Shown here piece by piece: positions 7,835 to 15,970 of a DNA stretch of 64,000 bases. Positions within the stretch are counted from its first letter, which is position 1, and every line of letters starts with the position of its first letter. The notes below the pieces were generated by a model. The model was not told where the DNA came from and made no database searches. It worked only from the letters and a program-made list of their open reading frames with translations. Both the position numbers and the translations under genes were made by a program. The DNA comes from DASUHT01 sp038230835 (GTDB lineage: Bacteria; Actinomycetota; Thermoleophilia; Gaiellales; JAICJC01): contig JBBRMM010000011.1 in assembly GCA_038230835.1 (NCBI GenBank), positions 55,694-119,693 of the forward strand, read 5' to 3'.

Positions 7835-7857
7835 GGGTTGATTGTACGGGCCGACCT
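7835..7857. promoter_or_regulatory. Promoter between divergent GT2 and MFS genes
   Basis: On the minus strand TACAAT (7846-7841) is a near-consensus -10 ending 6 nt before GTG 7834, placing the predicted transcript start on the start codon. For the plus-strand MFS gene no clear TAnnnT is visible in the same 23 bp; GATTGT is the best candidate. Confidence 0.55.
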
Positions 7858-9138
7858 ATGCTGCAAGCCGCAATGCGACGCCTGATCAGCTATCTGTCCG
7901 GCCTGCGACCGGGCCTGCCGCCGGCGGTGCGAACGCTCCAGCTGGGCGGTCTCGTGAACTCGTTCGGCAACGGCCTGGTGCTGCCGTTCCTGATCATCCA
8001 CCTACACAACGTGCGCGGCATCTCGCTTGCCCTGTGCGGGTTGATCGTCGGTACGAACTCGTTCGTCAGCCTCGTCGCCGGGCCGGTTTCGGGGCCGCTG
8101 ATCGACCGCTTCGGAGCCCGGCGCTTGCTGCGCGGGGCGCTGGTCATGCTGGCGCTGGGGTTCGGCGGCTACACGGTCGTCCACACCGCCTGGCAGGGGT
8201 TCGTCGCTGCCGGCCTGGCCGGCGTCGGCAACGGGGCGTTCTGGCCCGCCCAGTCGACCCTCCTGGCGGGTCTGACCACTCCCGACAAACGACCCGCCAC
8301 CTACGCCGTCCAGCGGATCATGATGAACATGGGGATCGGGCTGGGAGGCGTCGTCGCTGGGCTCGTCGCCTCGACGGCCGATCCCGGCAGCTTCAACTGG
8401 CTCTTCATCGGCGACGCGGCGACCTTCCTGGCCTTTCTGCTCGGGCTCTCACGGGTGCCGGATGTGGCGCCGGCAGACCATCTGCCGCGGGAGGCCGGGG
8501 GCAGTTTCCGCGACGTGCTCCGGCACCGCGCATTCATGTCGGTGGTGGGGTTGAACCTGCTGCTGATCACCTTCGGGCTGAGCCAGATCGACGTCCTGCC
8601 GGCATACATGAAGAATCATGCCGGCGTCAGCGAGCTGGGGATCTCGCTCGTGTTCGCAGCCAACACGCTGTTCATCGTGATCGCCCAACTGCCGATCGCG
8701 GCCGCCCTGCGCGGCCGCCGCCGGATGCGGACGACCATGGGCGTGGGGCTGGTCTGGGGCGCCTGCTGGCTCCTGGTGCCGGCGATCGGCGGGATCGCGT
8801 CCGGTGCGACTGCCGCCGCGCTGTTTGCCCTGGACGCCGCACTGCTGGGCGTCGGCGAATGCCTGCACGGGGCCGTCCAGGCGCCGCTGGTCACCGACCT
8901 GGCCGACCATCGGCTGATGGGCCGCTACATGGCGGTGTCGGCGTTCTCGTGGAGTGCCGGGTTCGGGCTTGGACCGGCGCTGGGCGGGTTTCTCCTCGGC
9001 CGCGCGCCGATGGTGCTGTGGATGGTGGTCGGCGGCGCCTGCCTGGTCACCGGTCTCTCGGCGCCGGCGATCGAGCGGCTGCTGCCGGCTCAGGTGCAGC
9101 GCACACCGGTTGCTGCCGCGGCCACCAGCGGTGACTGA
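7858..9138 (+). CDS. Major facilitator superfamily transporter
   Basis: This 426-residue protein has about 12 hydrophobic segments. The loop after helix 2 reads GPLIDRFGARRLLR, the MFS motif A variant, and AFWPAQSTLLAG lies in helix 4. The substrate is unknown; drug or sugar efflux types share this shape. It sits inside the polysaccharide locus and is divergent from the GT2 unit. Its 3' end overlaps the convergent polymerase gene by 49 bp, so the last 16 codons are read on both strands. It starts at ATG 7858; a second ATG lies five codons on (MRRLISYLSG) and could be used instead. Confidence 0.88.
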   Translation: MLQAAMRRLISYLSGLRPGLPPAVRTLQLGGLVNSFGNGLVLPFLIIHLHNVRGISLALCGLIVGTNSFVSLVAGPVSGPLIDRFGARRLLRGALVMLALGFGGYTVVHTAWQGFVAAGLAGVGNGAFWPAQSTLLAGLTTPDKRPATYAVQRIMMNMGIGLGGVVAGLVASTADPGSFNWLFIGDAATFLAFLLGLSRVPDVAPADHLPREAGGSFRDVLRHRAFMSVVGLNLLLITFGLSQIDVLPAYMKNHAGVSELGISLVFAANTLFIVIAQLPIAAALRGRRRMRTTMGVGLVWGACWLLVPAIGGIASGATAAALFALDAALLGVGECLHGAVQAPLVTDLADHRLMGRYMAVSAFSWSAGFGLGPALGGFLLGRAPMVLWMVVGGACLVTGLSAPAIERLLPAQVQRTPVAAAATSGD

Positions 9139-10436
9139 GCGGTGCGGGCCGGTGCGAACATGACCGCCCCGCCGACCGCCAGCAGGGCGAGCGCGAAGAA
9201 GTAGTCGAACGACATCGTCAGGTAGAAGAAGTTCGCGGCTGCTGTGCCGATCAGAGCGGCTGTCATGCCGTAGCCGAGCCGGGCGACGTCGATGTCCGGG
9301 CTGCGCCGCACCGCCGCCGCGCTGGCCACCAGATACGCGAAGTAGGCGAGGTACAGGCTGAGTCCGACGATGCCGGTCTCGACCAGCACCGCGATCCAGA
9401 TCGAGTGCGGTCCGAAGTCCGAGCGGCCGGTGATGAACTGGTAGAACACCGCGAAGGTATTGAAGCCCATCCCGAGCAGCGGATGGGGATCGAGCGCCGG
9501 GCCGACCAGCTGGTAGAACTGGAAGTGGGTCTGGGTGCCGCTGCCCCCGGTCGATATCCGCGTCTGGACGACCCGGCGCAGGAAGTAGCTCGACTCGTAG
9601 GCGACGGCGAACACCGCGATGAGCGACCCGGCACCGATCGCCAGCGACCGCGCGCTCGGCAGGAAGCCGCGGATCACCGGCAGCAGCATCAACAGGCCGA
9701 CCACATCGCCCAGCGCCCCCGATCTGGAGAGGGTCAGAACCTGCACGGCGAGCATGAACAGCAGCAGCAGGCCCAGTGGGCGGCGTCCGCGCCGGTCGAG
9801 CAGGTAGTACGGCAACAGCACCAGCAGCGGTACGCACAACATCACGCCGAGGTGGTTGGGGTCGCCGGTCAGCGCGTTCACGCGGTAGATGCTCTGCTGG
9901 CCGCTGACGACCCCGTAGACGTTGATGCCGCCGACCCCGCCCTGCCCCGAGGTCAGGTGCCCCACCACGAGCTTGTCGAGGTTGAAGCCGATCGCGACCT
10001 GCAGCCCGAGCTGCAGGATGCCGTACACGCAGTTGATCGCCACTCCAGCGGTGAACCAGCGCCAGCCGCGCAGGTAGAGCGGCCGGCCGCGACGCGTGAC
10101 GTGGGCGACCCCGCAGAGGAGAAACGCGAAGTGCACCCCCCACGACCCCAGGCCCTTCAGCCAGAACGACAGCGCCTGGGTGTTCTGCAGGTCGAAGTAG
10201 CCGGCGAGGTAGATCGCGGCGAACGCGAGCATGAACCCCGCCAGCGTGACCGACGCCGGTGGCGCGCCCAGATCCCGCCGGCGAATCCGGTCGACCACGA
10301 ACGCGGTCACGAAGGCGGCCGCCAGCAGGTTGGTCGCGGTCAGCGTGAAGGCCGAGGTCTCCCACCGGATCTTCTCCCAGGTGAGCACGGCCAGGGTCGC
10401 CAGGAAGAGGGTGTCGATCGGGTCACGCCGGGTCAT
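9090..10436 (-). CDS. O-antigen ligase / polymerase-like membrane protein
   Basis: This 448-residue protein starts at ATG 10436 (MTRRDPIDTLFLATLAVLTW) and has about 10-12 transmembrane helices. The long external loop in the second half contains GPALDPHPLLGMGFNTFAVF and DFGPHSIWIAVLVETGIVGL, which matches the Wzy_C/WaaL pattern in which an H-S/N-x-x-L/I segment follows the loop. These enzymes polymerise repeats or join glycan to an acceptor. The start overlaps the upstream glycosyltransferase stop (ATGA). It is one of two such proteins in the locus, so one may polymerise and the other ligate. Confidence 0.85.
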   Translation of the reverse strand: MTRRDPIDTLFLATLAVLTWEKIRWETSAFTLTATNLLAAAFVTAFVVDRIRRRDLGAPPASVTLAGFMLAFAAIYLAGYFDLQNTQALSFWLKGLGSWGVHFAFLLCGVAHVTRRGRPLYLRGWRWFTAGVAINCVYGILQLGLQVAIGFNLDKLVVGHLTSGQGGVGGINVYGVVSGQQSIYRVNALTGDPNHLGVMLCVPLLVLLPYYLLDRRGRRPLGLLLLFMLAVQVLTLSRSGALGDVVGLLMLLPVIRGFLPSARSLAIGAGSLIAVFAVAYESSYFLRRVVQTRISTGGSGTQTHFQFYQLVGPALDPHPLLGMGFNTFAVFYQFITGRSDFGPHSIWIAVLVETGIVGLSLYLAYFAYLVASAAAVRRSPDIDVARLGYGMTAALIGTAAANFFYLTMSFDYFFALALLAVGGAVMFAPARTAQSPLVAAAATGVRCT

Positions 10437-11716
10437 CCGGCCGCCTCGCGCAGCACCGCCGCCAACTCCGCTGCTCGCGCCCGGCGGGACAGGCGCTCGC
10501 GCTCCGGGGCCGGCAGGTCGACGTCCGGGAGCCCGTCGGCAGCCCAGCGGTCGATCAGGCGTTCGAGCGCCGCGGTCAGTTCCGAGACGTCGTCGGAGTC
10601 CACCACCTCGCCCACCCGGAGCCGGTTGATCAGGGCGGCCGCGATGCCGTTCGGCGGCACGGCGGCCAGGATCGGACGGCGCGCCGCGACGTACTCGAAT
10701 ACCTTTCCCGAGAGCACCGTGTCTCCGCGCCCGCCGGCGTGGGGGATCAGGAGCAGCAGCGCATCGGCGGCACGCTGCGCTGCCACCGTGTCGCGATAGG
10801 GCCGAAACCCGGTCTCCTCCCAGGCATCGTCGATCCCGAGCCCCTGCGCCCACGCGCGATCGTCCGAGCGCAGGTCGCCGACGAACCGCACGAGAATCGA
10901 CCCCCGCAGGTCGGGTCGGCGGGCGATCAGGGTCTGCAGCGCGGTCAGGAAGGGGCGCGGTGTGCGCTGGCCGAAGAATGACCCGGCGTGCACGATCACG
11001 AACCGTTCGCCGGCCCGGTACTCGAGCTCGTCGAAGTCGTCGAAGTCGGCGCCGTTGGTGATCACGTGCGTCCGGCCCGGCGCAGTCGGGTGGAGTCCCC
11101 GCACCTCCTCGGCGATGGCGTCGGTGACCGCCGTCATCGCCCGCGCGCGGTGGGCCACCGACCGCGCCATCCGCGCTTCCACCACGCGCTTGGCACGCAC
11201 ACCGGGGTGCTCATAACGGCGGTGGGGGTTGACGAGCCAGGAGTCACGGAAGTCGGCCACCCAGGGCACCCCGGCGGTGGTCGCAACCACCTCGCCGACC
11301 AGGTGCACCGAATTCGGGGGGGACGTGGTGAGGATGGCGTCGATTCGATGCCGGCGAACAATCCGGATCGCGGCCGGCACGGCGGTCGCCGCCCACGGCG
11401 CCGCCTTGTCGGGGATCAGCGCCCGCTGGTAGGCGTAGCGGGCGTGCACGGCCGCTCGCCGCAGGCCCGCGGTGCCCTGCAGGGCTTCACCGCGAAACGA
11501 GGAGCGCGGGCCGAGGAAGCGCGCCCGGTGCACCACGGTCGTCCGCGGGATGGCATCGAGCAGCGGCTCGTCACGGGCAAACCACTTGGGATCCGACGGT
11601 GCCAGCACGTGCACGTCGACGCCCGACTCGGGCAGAAACTTGCAGAACTTCAACGTGCGTTGGACACCACCGCCGCCCGCGGGCGGGAAGTAGAAGGCGA
11701 TCACGAGCACGCGCAC
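10433..11716 (-). CDS. Glycosyltransferase (GT4-like)
   Basis: This 427-residue GT-B protein opens MRVLVIAFYFPPAGGGGVQR, the glycine-rich N-terminal loop typical of GT4 enzymes. It contains ADFRDSW near residue 150 and VFEYVAARRPILAAVPPNG near 340, where donor contacts and the acidic EYVA position lie. It would extend the polysaccharide repeat in the cytoplasm. The GTG 11716 start follows a TACACT hexamer by exactly 6 nt. It is transcribed together with the O-antigen ligase-like gene. Confidence 0.87.
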   Translation of the reverse strand: MRVLVIAFYFPPAGGGGVQRTLKFCKFLPESGVDVHVLAPSDPKWFARDEPLLDAIPRTTVVHRARFLGPRSSFRGEALQGTAGLRRAAVHARYAYQRALIPDKAAPWAATAVPAAIRIVRRHRIDAILTTSPPNSVHLVGEVVATTAGVPWVADFRDSWLVNPHRRYEHPGVRAKRVVEARMARSVAHRARAMTAVTDAIAEEVRGLHPTAPGRTHVITNGADFDDFDELEYRAGERFVIVHAGSFFGQRTPRPFLTALQTLIARRPDLRGSILVRFVGDLRSDDRAWAQGLGIDDAWEETGFRPYRDTVAAQRAADALLLLIPHAGGRGDTVLSGKVFEYVAARRPILAAVPPNGIAAALINRLRVGEVVDSDDVSELTAALERLIDRWAADGLPDVDLPAPERERLSRRARAAELAAVLREAAG

Positions 11717-11748
11717 GCGGGCAGTGTAGGTACCGATACCCTGGGCGC
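11717..11748. promoter_or_regulatory. Back-to-back leaderless promoters
   Basis: In this 32-bp gap, TACACT on the minus strand (11728-11723) ends 6 nt before GTG 11716. TACCCT on the plus strand (11737-11742) ends 6 nt before ATG 11749. Neither gene has a Shine-Dalgarno sequence. The symmetry and equal spacing make both likely -10 elements. Confidence 0.6.
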
Positions 11749-12108
11749 ATGCAGCTTCCGGCCGGGTTTCGCGTGGTGCACCCCGCCACTCCGCTCGAGG
11801 AGGCGGCGCATGAAACGGTGCGTGCCATACCTGCCGGGTCGGTCGCCAGCTACGGCCGGGTGGCCGATTGGATCGGCAGGCCCGGACGCTCGCGCGCCGT
11901 CGGCCGCGCGATGGCGGGCTGCCCGGACGACGTGCCGTGGCACCGCGTGGTGAACGCCTCCGGCGGGCTTGTCCCCGGCCACGAGCGGGAGCAGGCGCAG
12001 CGGCTGCGGGCCGAGGGAGTGCGGGTGGGCGCCGGTCGGGTGCAGGCGCCGGTGCCGTGGTGGCCAGGCCCGGTTATCCGTACTCGACCTGCTCGTAGTA
12101 GCGGGTGA
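11749..12108 (+). CDS. Alkyltransferase-like protein (ATL), MGMT family without the acceptor cysteine
   Basis: This 119-residue protein contains IPAGSVASYGRVADWIGRPG and GRAMAGCPDDVPWHRVVNAS plus GG, the DNA-binding half of O6-alkylguanine transferases. The active-site PCHRV is replaced by PWHRV, which defines the ATL subgroup. Such proteins bind O6-alkylguanine without removing the alkyl group and hand the lesion to nucleotide excision repair. Its length fits ATLs. It starts at ATG 11749 with a TACCCT element 6 nt upstream. The last 35 bp overlap the convergent ATP-grasp gene. It is unrelated to the polysaccharide genes around it. Confidence 0.9.
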   Translation: MQLPAGFRVVHPATPLEEAAHETVRAIPAGSVASYGRVADWIGRPGRSRAVGRAMAGCPDDVPWHRVVNASGGLVPGHEREQAQRLRAEGVRVGAGRVQAPVPWWPGPVIRTRPARSSG

Positions 12109-13102
12109 CTCGGCGGCCGATCCGTGCCCGGTGGCCGGCTGCTTCGACGTCGTCCTCGGCGATCTCGCCCAGGGCGAGCTTGACCGCCAGCCAGGGCAGG
12201 TTGAGGTCGGGCTGGTAGATCAGGGTCGAGACCCGCGGATTGATCTCGAGCAGACGGTCGCCGAGGAACTGCACGTTGACCAGCCACTCCAGCCCGAGCT
12301 CCGCGATCAGGTCGCCCGCGTAGACGACCAGGTCGGGCCGGTCGATCAGCCGGAACTCCATCGCCAGCCCGGCCCGGAATGCCTCCCGGGTCTTCGCGCT
12401 GACCGCCAGCACGCGTCCGCCTCGGCAGAGCGCGTCGACCGCCAACTCCTCGCCCTGCACGAGCTCCATCACGAGCATCGCCGGGAAGCCGTCGCTGCCG
12501 TCGAGAATCTCCACCGCGTCGTCGACGGACAGCGCCAGCAGCATGCCGGGGCGGCCGTTGAGGAGCTGGTCGCGGCGGTCGATCGATGCCGAGAGCACGC
12601 GGAACCCACGCGCGCCCTTGCCCTCCAGCGGCTTCATGCAGACGTCGGTGGCCGGATACCCGAGCTCGGTCGCGGCCGCCCGGAAGGCGGCTGCGTCGCG
12701 GGCCTCGATCGTCCGCGGCTGGGGAATGCCGAGGCGGTCGGCCAGGGCGGCCGTCTCGGACTTCGTGCTGGAACGGCGCACCGCGTCCGCGCCGGACACC
12801 AGCACCGGCACGCCGAATCGCTCGATGGCGCGCGAGATCGGACCAACCTCGGCCGAGGATTGGGGGAACACCACCTCCACCTGCTCTCGTTCGGCAACAT
12901 CCGCCAGCGCGTCCACGTACCCCGGGTCGGATCCCGCGGGCACCTTGTGAAACGCGTCGCACAGGAACCGACCGGCCGACTCCTCGCGCATGTCCACGCC
13001 GACCAGCCGCACCGGCCGCTCACCGTGCTCGCGCAGCGCCCGCAGCAGCCGCGGCGAGCCGGGCGCTCCCGACGCCGTGACCAGGATCGAGAGCGGCTTC
13101 AC
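12074..13102 (-). CDS. ATP-grasp ligase (CarB-like)
   Basis: This 342-residue protein starts at GTG 13102, overlapping the PIG-L stop (GTGA). Its N-terminus (KPLSILVTASGAPGSPRLLR) is a Rossmann-type pre-ATP-grasp fold. The ATP-grasp core shows VCMKPLEGKGARGFRVL, then LVMELVQGEELAVDALCRGG, then LLEINPRVSTLIYQP, the Mg-binding Glu/Asn motif. These enzymes couple a carboxylate to an amine through an acyl phosphate. Within a glycan locus it could add an amino acid or amide to a sugar acid, but the substrate cannot be read from the sequence. Confidence 0.85.
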   Translation of the reverse strand: MKPLSILVTASGAPGSPRLLRALREHGERPVRLVGVDMREESAGRFLCDAFHKVPAGSDPGYVDALADVAEREQVEVVFPQSSAEVGPISRAIERFGVPVLVSGADAVRRSSTKSETAALADRLGIPQPRTIEARDAAAFRAAATELGYPATDVCMKPLEGKGARGFRVLSASIDRRDQLLNGRPGMLLALSVDDAVEILDGSDGFPAMLVMELVQGEELAVDALCRGGRVLAVSAKTREAFRAGLAMEFRLIDRPDLVVYAGDLIAELGLEWLVNVQFLGDRLLEINPRVSTLIYQPDLNLPWLAVKLALGEIAEDDVEAAGHRARIGRRVTRYYEQVEYG

Positions 13103-13734
13103 AGGATCCAGCGGTACACCTCGAACACCTCGGCGAGCCGGCGGCCGCTCTCGATGCCTCGGGTGCGGGCGATGTTGCGGATGTACTCCTCGTTGGCGTA
13201 GTTGCGATGCTGCTGGCTGGCGTAGCAGTCGAGTGCCGCCACCTTGCGGTCGAGGTGGGAGGGCTCGAGCGTGACGTAGGCCTGCTGGCGGAACTGGAAG
13301 CAGTTCCACGGGATCTCGTACCCCAGCAGCGTCGTCCGCTTGAACGCACGCATGCCCTCCCGGGCAACGGTCTCGTGATCCTGGTGGATGTCGCCCAGCG
13401 ACGGCATCAGCACGAGTTCGGGCTGCAGCTCGTCGTTGGCGGCGACCAGCAGTTCGAGGATCTCCTGCCGAGCTCCGGGAAACGTGCGTACCTCGAAGTC
13501 GTGCACGGCCAGGTTGGCCGGAGGGATGCCCAGGGCGGCCGTCGCGGCCCGCACCTCGTGGGCGAGCGTGTCGGCGGGGAACCCCTCGGGCAGCGACCGC
13601 GACGCGGTCGAAAAGGCGATGTAGTGGACGTCCGCGCCCGCCTCCACCAGCCTCGCGATCGTCCCGCCGCAGCCGAATTCGCCGTCGTCCGTGTGCGGCG
13701 CCAGCACCAGCGTGCGGCGCCCGGCGGCGATCAT
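13099..13734 (-). CDS. PIG-L/LmbE family deacetylase
   Basis: This 211-residue protein has the zinc motif LVLAPHTDDGEFGCGGTI near residue 10 (PHTDD is a variant of PHPDD) and the second histidine motif in MPSLGDIHQDHETVAREG (HxxDH). Family members remove N-acetyl groups from GlcNAc-containing glycolipids or related compounds. It sits between a polymerase and an ATP-grasp ligase with 4-nt overlaps. A plausible joint role is deacetylation of a sugar amine followed by a new amide bond made by the ligase; this is inference. Confidence 0.9.
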   Translation of the reverse strand: MIAAGRRTLVLAPHTDDGEFGCGGTIARLVEAGADVHYIAFSTASRSLPEGFPADTLAHEVRAATAALGIPPANLAVHDFEVRTFPGARQEILELLVAANDELQPELVLMPSLGDIHQDHETVAREGMRAFKRTTLLGYEIPWNCFQFRQQAYVTLEPSHLDRKVAALDCYASQQHRNYANEEYIRNIARTRGIESGRRLAEVFEVYRWIL

Positions 13735-15164
13735 ACGGAGTGCTCCCGGGCGGGCGCGGGGGTGGACGTGCGGGAGATGAGAGCGATCAGGGCGATCAGG
13801 ATCCAGGTTGCGGGGTCTTCGAAGAAGGCATTGTAAAAGAGCGAGCTGGCGAGGATGGCGATGAACGCCGCCAGCAGGGTCAAGCGCACGCCGCGGGGCC
13901 CGTCGCCGCGCAGCGCAGCCACCGCCACAGACGCGATCAGCGCCAGGTAGAGCGCCAGCCCGAGCGGCCCCTGCTCGGCGAGCACGGTCAGCACCGTCGT
14001 GTGCGACGCCGCTGTGCCGACCCGCCAGGGGTGCTCCGTTCCGGCCAGGGCTGCCCGGGCGAACCCACCCAGGCCGGCCCCGATAACAGGGTGGTGGGCG
14101 ATCACGCGGTCGGCCAGGCGCACCAGGTGCAGGCGATCCGACGTGACCCGGTTGGCGCTGTTGCCCTGGAGTGCGAGCGCGAGCGCGCCTGCGCCGCCGA
14201 TCGCACCGGCGGCGATCAGCGCGATCGTGGCCCGGCGCGGCCACAGTCCCGCTCCCAGCGCGAGGACGCCGACCGCCAGCGCCAGCAGGCTCGACTGGGA
14301 GTAGGCGAAATACAGCCCGCCGAACACGGCGACCATCACCGCCGGCACCCAGTTCGCGGCGCGGCGGTGAATCGCGAGCCCGGCCAGGATGATCAGGGTG
14401 ACCGCCATGAACCGGCCGTAGATGCTTGGATCCCAGAACACCGAGTTGACCCGGAAGAACGACTTGTACTGATTGCCGACCTCGACCTTGGGGTTCCAGA
14501 AGATGTGGTGTGTGACCTCCTGCCAGAGCGCGATCGCGGCGAACAGCACACCGAGGCACAGCTGGACCGCGAATGCCCGGCAGAGCAGCGGCGGCCGCAG
14601 GTCGAGCGCGCCCAGCCGCGCCAGCAGGATGCCGAACGGCAGGTAGAAGAAGAGCATGGTGACGGCGCCCCGATGATCGTCCGCGCTCCACGCCATCGAG
14701 AGTGCCGACCAGCCGACGAAGCCGGCCATCGCCCAGCCCGCTGCGCCCAGACGCGGCGGGCGCTCGACACCTCGAAACAGGTCGTACGCGCTCGCCACAA
14801 CGCCCGCGGCGGTCACGACGTACAGCGGCACCAGCAGGTTGGCCGTCGATCCGCCCACGCTGAACGGGATCCGGATCGGCGCCGCCGCCACCACCGCGCA
14901 CAGAAACAGCCACGGCCAGCGACGGGTGGCGACCGTTGCCGCCGCGAGGCCGCCGCAGCCGACCATCAGCGCGACCACGCCGAGCAGGGGGCGCGTCGCG
15001 AGCGTGTGGCGCACGTGGGTGAGCGGGCTCTGGAGCAGCGAGATCGCCAGCAGGCCGGCTCCGGACAGCCAGGCGGCGAACCCCAACCGCCGCAGCCGGA
15101 GATCCGCCACCGTCAGCAGCGGCACCAGGCCCGCCGCCCCGATGATCGAGCCGAGGGTGTTCAC
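13731..15164 (-). CDS. O-antigen polymerase-like membrane protein
   Basis: This 477-residue protein has about 12 predicted helices. The late external loop includes RVIAHHPVIGAGLGGFARAA and HTTVLTVLAEQGPLGLALYL, the Wzy_C-like pattern (R..HP..G.G, then H-x-x-x-L-x-x-L-x-E-x-G). It would polymerise or transfer lipid-linked repeats on the outer face of the membrane. It starts at GTG 15164, overlapping the upstream FlgD/Ig-like gene. It is the second such protein in the locus. Confidence 0.87.
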   Translation of the reverse strand: MNTLGSIIGAAGLVPLLTVADLRLRRLGFAAWLSGAGLLAISLLQSPLTHVRHTLATRPLLGVVALMVGCGGLAAATVATRRWPWLFLCAVVAAAPIRIPFSVGGSTANLLVPLYVVTAAGVVASAYDLFRGVERPPRLGAAGWAMAGFVGWSALSMAWSADDHRGAVTMLFFYLPFGILLARLGALDLRPPLLCRAFAVQLCLGVLFAAIALWQEVTHHIFWNPKVEVGNQYKSFFRVNSVFWDPSIYGRFMAVTLIILAGLAIHRRAANWVPAVMVAVFGGLYFAYSQSSLLALAVGVLALGAGLWPRRATIALIAAGAIGGAGALALALQGNSANRVTSDRLHLVRLADRVIAHHPVIGAGLGGFARAALAGTEHPWRVGTAASHTTVLTVLAEQGPLGLALYLALIASVAVAALRGDGPRGVRLTLLAAFIAILASSLFYNAFFEDPATWILIALIALISRTSTPAPAREHSV

Positions 15165-15829
15165 GCGGTCACCCCGGCCGCCAGCGGCGCCGAGACGTTG
15201 CCGGCGGCGTCGACGGCGACGAGCGTCATCCTCGCGCCCGGCAGCCGATCCCTGGCCGGAACGGCCACGTGCCCGTGGCGGCCGCGCAGGATGGTGCCCG
15301 GCGACCCTCCGGCGGGGCGGATCGAGAGGTAGATCCTCGCCTGCTCGCTGACGTGGTAGTGCACAGGCACCTGGCCGGGAGGACTGAGGAGGGTCAGCGT
15401 GGGTGGCGCCGTGTCGAGCACGACCGGGTCGGGGATCGTGATCGCGCGTCCGAGCGAGAGCAGATCGACCCGCAGCCGGTAGCGCCCGTCAGCGGCCGGG
15501 GCACCGTTCTGCGTCCGCCCGTCCCAGCGCAGCGTCACACGACCCGCAGGGTATCGACGTCCGCCGGCCGGGGTGAAGGTGCGCACGATGTGTCCGCCGG
15601 AGTCCAGGAGCGTCAACTCGAGGGTGGCCGGGGTGCGCAGGGCGAACCCGAGGGCCGCCGTGCGCACGCAGTGCGGCCCGGGCTTGCAGGTGGTCGACAG
15701 GTGCTTGGTGATCCTCGGGGTCGCGACCGGGGATCGCTCGAGCTTCAGCTGCTCGGCGCGCACGAAGGCGCCGCCTGAGGCGGCGATCAGCACCGCCACG
15801 ACGGCGTATCCGATCCGGGTGGCGGGCAT
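15161..15829 (-). CDS. Exported protein with FlgD/Ig-like domains
   Basis: This 222-residue protein has an N-terminal hydrophobic helix (IGYAVVAVLIAASGGAFV) that could be a signal anchor. The segment with TLRWDGRTQNGAPAADGRYR is the FlgD-type Ig motif (W-D-G, then DGxY). A second Ig-like repeat ends in VAVDAAGNVSAPL. Such domains are adhesive or scaffold modules on secreted proteins. It heads the polymerase, PIG-L and ATP-grasp operon. The ATG 15829 lies 8 nt after TAGAAT, so a leaderless message is likely. Confidence 0.75.
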   Translation of the reverse strand: MPATRIGYAVVAVLIAASGGAFVRAEQLKLERSPVATPRITKHLSTTCKPGPHCVRTAALGFALRTPATLELTLLDSGGHIVRTFTPAGGRRYPAGRVTLRWDGRTQNGAPAADGRYRLRVDLLSLGRAITIPDPVVLDTAPPTLTLLSPPGQVPVHYHVSEQARIYLSIRPAGGSPGTILRGRHGHVAVPARDRLPGARMTLVAVDAAGNVSAPLAAGVTA

Positions 15830-15843
15830 GAGCCGCGATTCTA
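15830..15843 (-). promoter_or_regulatory. -10 element of the polymerase operon
   Basis: TAGAAT on the minus strand (15843-15838) ends 8 nt before ATG 15829, with no ribosome binding site in between. It would drive the four-gene unit down to 12074. Confidence 0.5.
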
Positions 15844-15913
15844 CGGACTACTCGGTGAGCGCTGCCCCCGGTTGCCCCGTGGCTCACAGCCGGTTCCAAT
15901 CCGTCCACGAACG

Positions 15914-15947
15914 CCGACGCCCGAAGCGCGAGCGCTCCGGGCGTCGG
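15914..15947 (-). terminator. Hairpin after the first TauE/SafE gene
   Basis: CCGACGCCCG (15914-15923) pairs perfectly with 15938-15947, and AGCGC/GCGCT extends the stem beyond one mismatch. It lies 24 nt past the permease stop, with no T-tract. Confidence 0.65.
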
Positions 15948-15970
15948 GTACCGGTGGAACGTGAGGCGGG

